Shown in pieces: positions 58,404 to 64,000 of a stretch of 64,000 nucleotides of DNA. This DNA is from Blastobasis lacticolella. Taxonomy: Eukaryota > Arthropoda > Insecta > Lepidoptera > Blastobasidae. A program made the position numbers and the translations under genes. The stretch spans positions 2,558,001 to 2,622,000 of the forward strand of contig LR990060.1 of the NCBI GenBank assembly GCA_905147135.1. Direction: 5' to 3'. The notes beneath the pieces are model-generated. The model was not told where the DNA came from and did not search any database. It worked only from the letters and a program-made list of their open reading frames with translations. The number at the start of each line of letters is the position of its first letter. Position 1 is the stretch's first letter.

Positions 58404-60113
58404 GGCAACCATATACTGATTATACATATCGCTGATACTGGAGAAACTGTGTGCAACTTATTTGCATTATATTTTGAATCCACTTTTCTTAGAGAGTCGA
58501 GGAACAATTCAAATTTAAATTCACTTTCTGACGATCGCTCGCAGTCACTTGGTTCATGCGATATCTCATCAGTTGACATTGTTCCCGATCACGTTGTAAA
58601 GCTAATGAAGTCACTCGATCTCTCCAAAGCTGGTGGCCCTGATGGCATACCCCCTCTTTTTATTGTTCGATGCGCAGACAGCCTTGTGACTCCCCTGGTT
58701 ATCCTCTATGGGCGTTCTATTAGGGAGGGTATAGTTCCTTCTATCTGGAAATCCGCCTTTATTACTCCAGTTCATAAAAAGGGCAATAAGGCAAATGTAG
58801 AAAACTATCGCCCTATCTCAAAATTATGTCTGTTTGCGAAGATCATGGAGCGGATTGTTTACAACCAGGTGTATAGTTGTATTAAACAGTCCTTTATTGA
58901 GGAGCAACACGGATTCCTACGGGGTCGTTCCACAGTATCTAATCTGTTATTACTTAACGACTTCATAACTAACTCTGTTGACATGGATGCACAAACTGAC
59001 GTAATATATACCGACTATAGTAAGTGTTTCGACCGCATAGACCATGATATACTTATTTCTAAAATAGCATCCGCTGGAATTCATGGTGACCTACTTCGCT
59101 GGTTTAGCTCGTACATAGACAATAGGAGCCAGGCCGTAGTCCTACAAGGTTACATGTCTAACTGGACCCCTGTTCCCTCAGGAGTGCCCCAGGGATCATT
59201 GCTCGGTCCTCTTTTGTTTGCAGTTTTCATCAATGACATAAAAACTTGCTTCCGTCATTCAAAAATCTTGCTATTTGCAGATGACATGAAGATAATAAAA
59301 CGGATCTATAATCTATCCCACGCTAGGGAACTACAGGGAGACCTGAATCGATTTGATGAATACTGCGAACAAAACAGGCTGGACCTCAATGTCTCCAAAT
59401 GCTTCCATGTAACGTTCACCCGCAAGACTCACGCTATTAGCACGGTGTACACTTTGAAAAACATTAATATCTCCAAAGTGGAAAACATTCGTGACCTGGG
59501 GGTTGTCCACGACAATAAAATGATGTTTGACAAGCATATAGATAGCATTATAACTAAAGCATCTAAATCGTTAGGATTTATCATAAGACAGTCGGCCAAC
59601 TTCAAAGAACTCAAGACAGTTAAGGTTCTGTACTGCACATATGTACGGAGCATTCTTGAATATGCAAGTCAAGTATGGAGCCCCCAATATGAAATATATA
59701 AGTCTCGTATTGAAGGCATCCAAAAGCGTTTTTTGAGGTTTCTGGACTTTAAATGCCGCTGCTATAGTGGAGGGTACCTACAGCGTTGTAAGAAATATCA
59801 CTTCTTACCCTTGTCAACGAGACGTGACATAACTGATATCTCCTATCTTCTTAAAATAGCGAACTCCACTGTGGATTCCCCAGAGCTCCTTTCAAATATT
59901 AGCATCTGCTGCGGTGGGCGGTCACTCAGACCACGTGCTATTCTACACGTACCCTATGCCCGAACTAACATAAGGAAAAACTCCTACATGCTAAGAGCCT
60001 GCAATTTGTTCAACAAACTCCCGTTAGATAGTGACCTATTTCACACCAGTGCCTACAATATTAAAAAATCACTAACAAATAATTACTTTGATCAATGTGT
60101 GCCCTCGGAGTGA
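58404..60113 (+). CDS. CR1/Jockey-group LINE reverse transcriptase, 5' truncated, frame intact
   Basis: The frame opens after a TAA at 58401-58403 and runs 569 codons to the stop at 60111-60113 with no ATG near its start (position 58449 is GTG). Reverse transcriptase motifs in order are LDLSKAGGPDGIPP, NYRPISKLCLFAKIMERIV, YTDYSKCFDRIDHDILISKI, PSGVPQGSLLGPLLFAVFIN and LLFADDMKIIK (about 59270-59300). The C-terminus has NSYMLRACNLFNKLP. No apurinic-type endonuclease remains, so the copy cannot act alone. A (TAAA)n tail sits at 60415-60448. Clade within CR1/Jockey is not resolved. Confidence 0.88.
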   Translation, partial: GNHILIIHIADTGETVCNLFALYFESTFLRESRNNSNLNSLSDDRSQSLGSCDISSVDIVPDHVVKLMKSLDLSKAGGPDGIPPLFIVRCADSLVTPLVILYGRSIREGIVPSIWKSAFITPVHKKGNKANVENYRPISKLCLFAKIMERIVYNQVYSCIKQSFIEEQHGFLRGRSTVSNLLLLNDFITNSVDMDAQTDVIYTDYSKCFDRIDHDILISKIASAGIHGDLLRWFSSYIDNRSQAVVLQGYMSNWTPVPSGVPQGSLLGPLLFAVFINDIKTCFRHSKILLFADDMKIIKRIYNLSHARELQGDLNRFDEYCEQNRLDLNVSKCFHVTFTRKTHAISTVYTLKNINISKVENIRDLGVVHDNKMMFDKHIDSIITKASKSLGFIIRQSANFKELKTVKVLYCTYVRSILEYASQVWSPQYEIYKSRIEGIQKRFLRFLDFKCRCYSGGYLQRCKKYHFLPLSTRRDITDISYLLKIANSTVDSPELLSNISICCGGRSLRPRAILHVPYARTNIRKNSYMLRACNLFNKLPLDSDLFHTSAYNIKKSLTNNYFDQCVPSE

Positions 60114-60448
60114 TACTTAGCGACTACAAGATACACAAACTAAATATTTTCTATTGTTATAAATTCCTGAACCTACATCGCAAGCGAATAAATACTGCCC
60201 ATGATAGGTATTTATTCGTTTGCGGTGATAATGATAATGATAGTTATATTTGTTACTCTAGATTTGTTTTTATACCTAACTTATAATTAAGTATACCTAC
60301 CTTGTTACGGAGTATACCTACATTAAATCTATAAGCGGAAACTTGTAATTGGCTTAAAGATGTTTAAAGTCACCAATATACTTAATTTTGACAGCTGTAA
60401 GTATCCCAAACACAAATAAATAAATAAATAAATAAATAAATAAATATA
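60114..60448 (+). mobile_element. 3' UTR and (TAAA)n tail of the LINE
   Basis: About 300 bases of AT-rich 3' UTR with a CAAGCGAATAAATAC / GTATTTATTCGTTTGC inverted pair (60181-60222), then about eight TAAA units. Confidence 0.7.
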
Positions 60449-60499
60449 TTGTTGGAAAGGGGAAAAAAATACCATTATTTATATCATTTATGCTAATAT

Positions 60500-60558
60500 T
60501 AATGCATTTCTACTTAACAGTATCAAAATTTTTAGAAACTGTTAAAAAGAAATGCATG
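60500..60558. repeat. Hairpin of ~23-bp imperfect arms
   Basis: ATGCATTTCTACTTAACAGT pairs with AACTGTTAAAAAGAAATGCAT around an AAAATTTTTA loop. Confidence 0.6.
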
Positions 60559-60659
60559 GTGTTGGCACTTTTACATCCTATAAGTAGTTTTAGTAATTTA
60601 ACACTTAGCTAAGGTTGTTAGTAGTCATAATCGATATAATGCTATATTACATATTTATG

Positions 60660-60935
60660 TCATCTTAGCGTTAATGTCCCGGTTGTGCTCTCGAGGACGA
60701 GGGCCCGGGGTCCGCCTTGACCATGATCCAGGATTTGGCGATCAGGTAATTACAGTGGAGCGACTACCATCTGACCTCCGTGACCCTGCTACCAGGGGAA
60801 CCTGACCAGATTGGATAATGGTTACAAATTCAGTTCCCTGAATTTGCAGGGTTCATCACGATGTTTTCCCTCACCGTAAGAGCATCGGTTAGAATTCAAC
60901 TAATGTACATAATTCAGAAAAGAGTCCATATTTAC
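60660..60935 (-). repeat. SINE-A without head
   Basis: ATCTTAGCGTTAATGTCCCG to GTACATAATTCAGAAAAGAG. Confidence 0.78.
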
Positions 60936-61585
60936 ATACGTTACATATTTATGTATCAGTGTATAAATTGTTAGTGATCCTCAAAAACCGAAAAAGAATA
61001 TCATAATGTAAATAGTTTTTCGATGAACCCATAATGACCACTCAGAGCCCTCACTACTATACTACACGCCACTACCGCTAAAGATTAGGAAACACACAAA
61101 CAGGATTCTAATACACGACTTAGTTACAAGTACCAAGTGAACAGGTTAGCTATTGCGAATTCCTGGCCAACCTCTCAGTTGCAAAACACTACCGCGATAT
61201 CTGGACTAACGTTATAACTAGGTAATGTTTGTACGCAATGTAACTTTTGCAAACGAAATTCCTATAGGAATTCATTAGTGCATGAACGCATGCAATCGTT
61301 GGTACTGTGGTATGACTGAGTGCAATCTGTGGAGTTTGGTATCGCAAAGTTACGATAATGTTCCGGTTTGGAGGATATGGTATACAATAAAGATGCAGTT
61401 CTGTTTTGTACTAAGTTTTGAGTTTATATTGCAAGGCTTGTTGAATAGGATTTTGGAAATATATCCCAAATAGTACTACGAGTGTGAGAAAGCAAAAAAA
61501 AAGAGGTTAGAAGAAAAAACCTATGATGAAATTGAGAATCTTTTGGAACGTATTAATGAATTTACCTTACCGCCAGTGTTGACTC
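60936..61585. other. Unassigned stretch
   Basis: No gene or known repeat is recognised. Confidence 0.35.
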
Positions 61586-61656
61586 GTAACTTACACACAC
61601 ACACACACCCACACACTCACATGCACGCACACATACACACACAGGCACACACATTT
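61586..61656. repeat. (CA)n microsatellite, interrupted
   Basis: CA dinucleotides broken by CCC, CTC, TG and GG variants. Confidence 0.85.
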
Positions 61657-62030
61657 TACTATTTTACTTCAATAGTATAAATTTTCATGTATATTTTTAG
61701 CTTTAATTATCATTTTTAGACAAATCGCATAGTAACCAAATTATGTGTTTTAGTCATTATTACCTATAGCAACAATGTTTATTTGTAATCTACTGTTGAT
61801 ACGGTGCCTTCTGACACAAGCTTTGCCTAAAAGGAGAATCCAGCAACGATAGATTTAAGTACTCTTTATTAAAGAAAATAAAAGGTTTATTAAGGCTTGT
61901 ACTAGCTTTTGCCCGGGGCAACAGTCAATTTCGGGGTAAATTCTAGTACATAATGTTAATTCTGGGTTTAGGCTGCAACACTTGAAAAAAGGAAAAAACT
62001 AATTCATAATCATCATCGTCAAATATAGGT
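61657..62030. other. Unassigned stretch
   Basis: GTACTAGCTTTTGCCCGGG at 61900 resembles the start of a common insect repeat but cannot be placed in a family here. Confidence 0.3.
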
Positions 62031-62034
62031 CATC

Positions 62035-62435
62035 CTAGCGTTAATGTCCCGGTTATGCTCTCGTGCACGAGGGCATTACTCGTGATCCAGGATTTAGCAT
62101 GAAATCTAGGATTTGGCCGATCATAATATTACAGTACAGCGACTGCCATCTGACCTCCGCTGCCCTGCTACCAGAGGAACCTGACCAGATTGGATTATGG
62201 TGAGACCTGCACATTCAGTCGCCTGAATGTGCAGGTTTCATCACGATGTATTCCCTCACCGTAAGTGCATCGAATAGTTACGTAAATGACTCAAAAAATT
62301 GGTCATTGGTACATGGCAGCAATGGGGATCAAACTCGGTATCTCTCGCTTACGAGGCCAACTCGCTACCTATTACGCCACCGATGCTCTCGTCCGAGGAA
62401 GCCTTTACCACAGAGTGGTTAAATGGCAGGAAGCT
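62035..62435 (-). repeat. SINE-A, subtype with 5' extension
   Basis: CATCCTAGCGTTAATGTCCC to CACCGATGCTCTCGTCCGAG, then CTTTACCACAGAGTGGTTAA, the same 5' extension as 34480. Confidence 0.8.
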
Positions 62436-62545
62436 TCGTTTGTAATTACCTTTAGCTAACGACTCAATCAAGTTTTGTATTGCGTTACTAGTCACTTTAT
62501 AGGTAAATTTACGGATACTACTATATACTATACTATAATACTTGG

Positions 62546-62782
62546 CCGTGTGGTGTCCGGCATAGTACCAGCCCCTTACACTCGTGGGTGTCGTACAAGG
62601 CGACTAATATTTTTGAGGCTAAAGATCTAGTCCCCGTAGGCTGGAAAATGGGCAGCAGCGTTTTCCATTGTTATATTCATACACTGCGATCGCCAACCCG
62701 CGGGTCAAGCATGAAGATTATGGCAATAACCTCCCCTTTCGTGTGAGAGGCCCTTAGTCCTGCAGTGGTCTGTTATGGGCTG
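62546..62782 (+). repeat. Family B, near full length
   Basis: CCGTGTGGTGTCCGGCATAG to CAGTGGTCTGTTATGGGCTG. Confidence 0.8.
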
Positions 62783-63090
62783 ACCCAATCAATCAGTCCA
62801 CAAATATTTTTAATACGGCAACGGGTCGTTCTACAGTTTGATAACCATTACTGCCAGTGTCATAGTGCAAGCAAAACACACTGAAAATGTTTGACCGGTT
62901 TGAAAAGAAAAACACAACTAGTTTTTATACTACCCTCAACATTGCATTACCTGAAGCCTGGTACCCATTTTCACAAGTAATACTAATCTGGTCTAAGTAA
63001 CGTTAGTATGTGTTCGTGCTAATCAGCTAAGTGAACGCACTGCGTGCGATATGTCTCTCTGATTGGTCAATTTCGTTCCTTTGACGACAT
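62783..63090. other. Unassigned stretch
   Basis: GCTAATCAGCTAAGTGAACG and GATTGGTCAATTTCGT resemble 23410-23460, suggesting another low-copy repeat. Confidence 0.3.
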
Positions 63091-63095
63091 TTCAA

Positions 63096-63325
63096 TTGCA
63101 ATGGTCTGCCACGCAAGAGGTCCCGGGTTCGATTCCCGGCCGGGCAGAAATTGAAATGATGAATTTTAATTTCTGTTACGGGTCTGGGTGTTCTATGTTT
63201 AATAAGTATGTATTAAAAAAAAGTATTTAAGTAGTATATCAGTTATCTAGCACCCATAGTACAAGCTTTGCTTAGTTTGGGGCTAGATGGCGCTGTGTGA
63301 ATTTGTCCACGATTATTTATTATTA
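63096..63325 (+). repeat. SINE-C
   Basis: TGCAATGGTCTGCCACGCAA, GGGTTCGATTCCCGGCC and GGGCTAGATGGCGCTGTGTG. Confidence 0.82.
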
Positions 63326-63529
63326 TTATTTGGACAGACGCGTAGTGTCGACCACCACTCAAGTATTCTCAGTTATGTTTCTGAATACAAAAAAATGTTA
63401 GTTCCCGGAACCGTCACGCCAGTTCACTCTCGAAGGTCGAAACAAGAATTAAAATTTAATAAATTCAAATTGTGAACTGTTCAGTTTTTTCGGCCGTAGG
63501 CAAATAGCCAGTAAAAATAAAAGTAATAG

Positions 63530-63860
63530 TCGTCTTGGCGTCAATGTCCCGGTTGCGCTCTCGAGGACGAGGACCCGGGGTCCGCCTTGACCATGATCCA
63601 GGATTTGGCAGATCAGATAATTACATTGGCTAACTGATCTCCGTAACCCTTCTACCAGGGAAACCTGACCAAATTCGATCGTCGTTACACCTGCAGTAGC
63701 CTGAGTGTGCAGATTTCATCATCTCACACCGTATGAGGATCGCTTAGCATTCAACTAATGTATATAACTCAGAAAAGAGTCATTGGTACATGGCCGTAGT
63801 GGGATTCGAATCTGGTACCGCTCGCTCATTATAACCACTCAACCACCGACGGTCCTACCG
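63530..63860 (-). repeat. SINE-A, full length
   Basis: GTCTTGGCGTCAATGTCCCG to the head in complement (B box GATTCGAATCTGG in the plus reading). Confidence 0.75.
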
Positions 63861-64000
63861 AATAGCACAATACTATATCAAATAGTATTTTATTCCTACC
63901 GGTGAGTAAGAACCCCAGTGCTTCATTCGGAATCGTGCCTAGATTAGTGAGGGCGAATGAAAAAAATTAACCTAGACTAAAAACATTTCATCCACACCAT

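Overview
The window is eukaryotic, AT-rich, intron-containing DNA that looks lepidopteran (moth or butterfly). The evidence is GT-AG introns, a recognisable insect nrf-6-like gene, and dense tRNA-headed SINEs mixed with 3' ends of LINEs whose tails and encoded C-termini match types I associate with Lepidoptera. No operons, CRISPR arrays, rRNA genes or convincing stand-alone tRNA genes were seen. The species cannot be named from the sequence.

One host gene dominates. It is a multi-pass membrane protein with an NRF domain followed by an acyltransferase-3 domain (nose resistant to fluoxetine 6 family). It lies on the minus strand with twelve visible coding exons between 45233 and 10032. All eleven internal junctions have GT-AG sites and matching phases, and the spliced product is about 650 residues ending at a stop at 10032-10034. 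Only a short N-terminal piece, probably the signal-peptide exon, was not found. It should lie to the right of 45233, inside or beyond the window. The 35 kb span is mostly intron filled with repeats.

At the left edge (1-4638) three copies of one R4/Dong-like, restriction-like-endonuclease LINE lie head to tail on the minus strand, separated by (TATTA)n microsatellite. Copy 1 has an intact 5' end and an open frame that leaves the window inside the reverse transcriptase. Copies 2 and 3 are 5'-truncated but keep intact 3' coding ends. This looks like target-specific insertion into a pentanucleotide repeat, related to the known preference of Dong for TAA repeats.

The rest is a layered repeat landscape. 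I use working names throughout. SINE-A and SINE-C are tRNA-headed families. Family B is a ~260 bp retroposon with a GATGAT tail, 10-12 bp target duplications and 5'-truncated copies. Families D and D2 are short low-complexity-headed repeats. Family E is a ~170-210 bp repeat, one copy of which carries an 11-bp minisatellite expanded about 53 times. Families F, G, H, I, K, L and M are smaller or LINE-tail fragments. There are also several foldback MITEs, RTE-type LINE 3' ends, one nested TIR/RTE insertion (52451-53654) and one long uninterrupted CR1/Jockey-group reverse transcriptase (58404-60113). The most interesting leads are the microsatellite-targeted R4/Dong tandem with a possible HDV-type ribozyme fold at its 5' end, the unclassified family B retroposon, a probable dimeric SINE-A subtype, and the SINE-MITE composite in two inverted copies.
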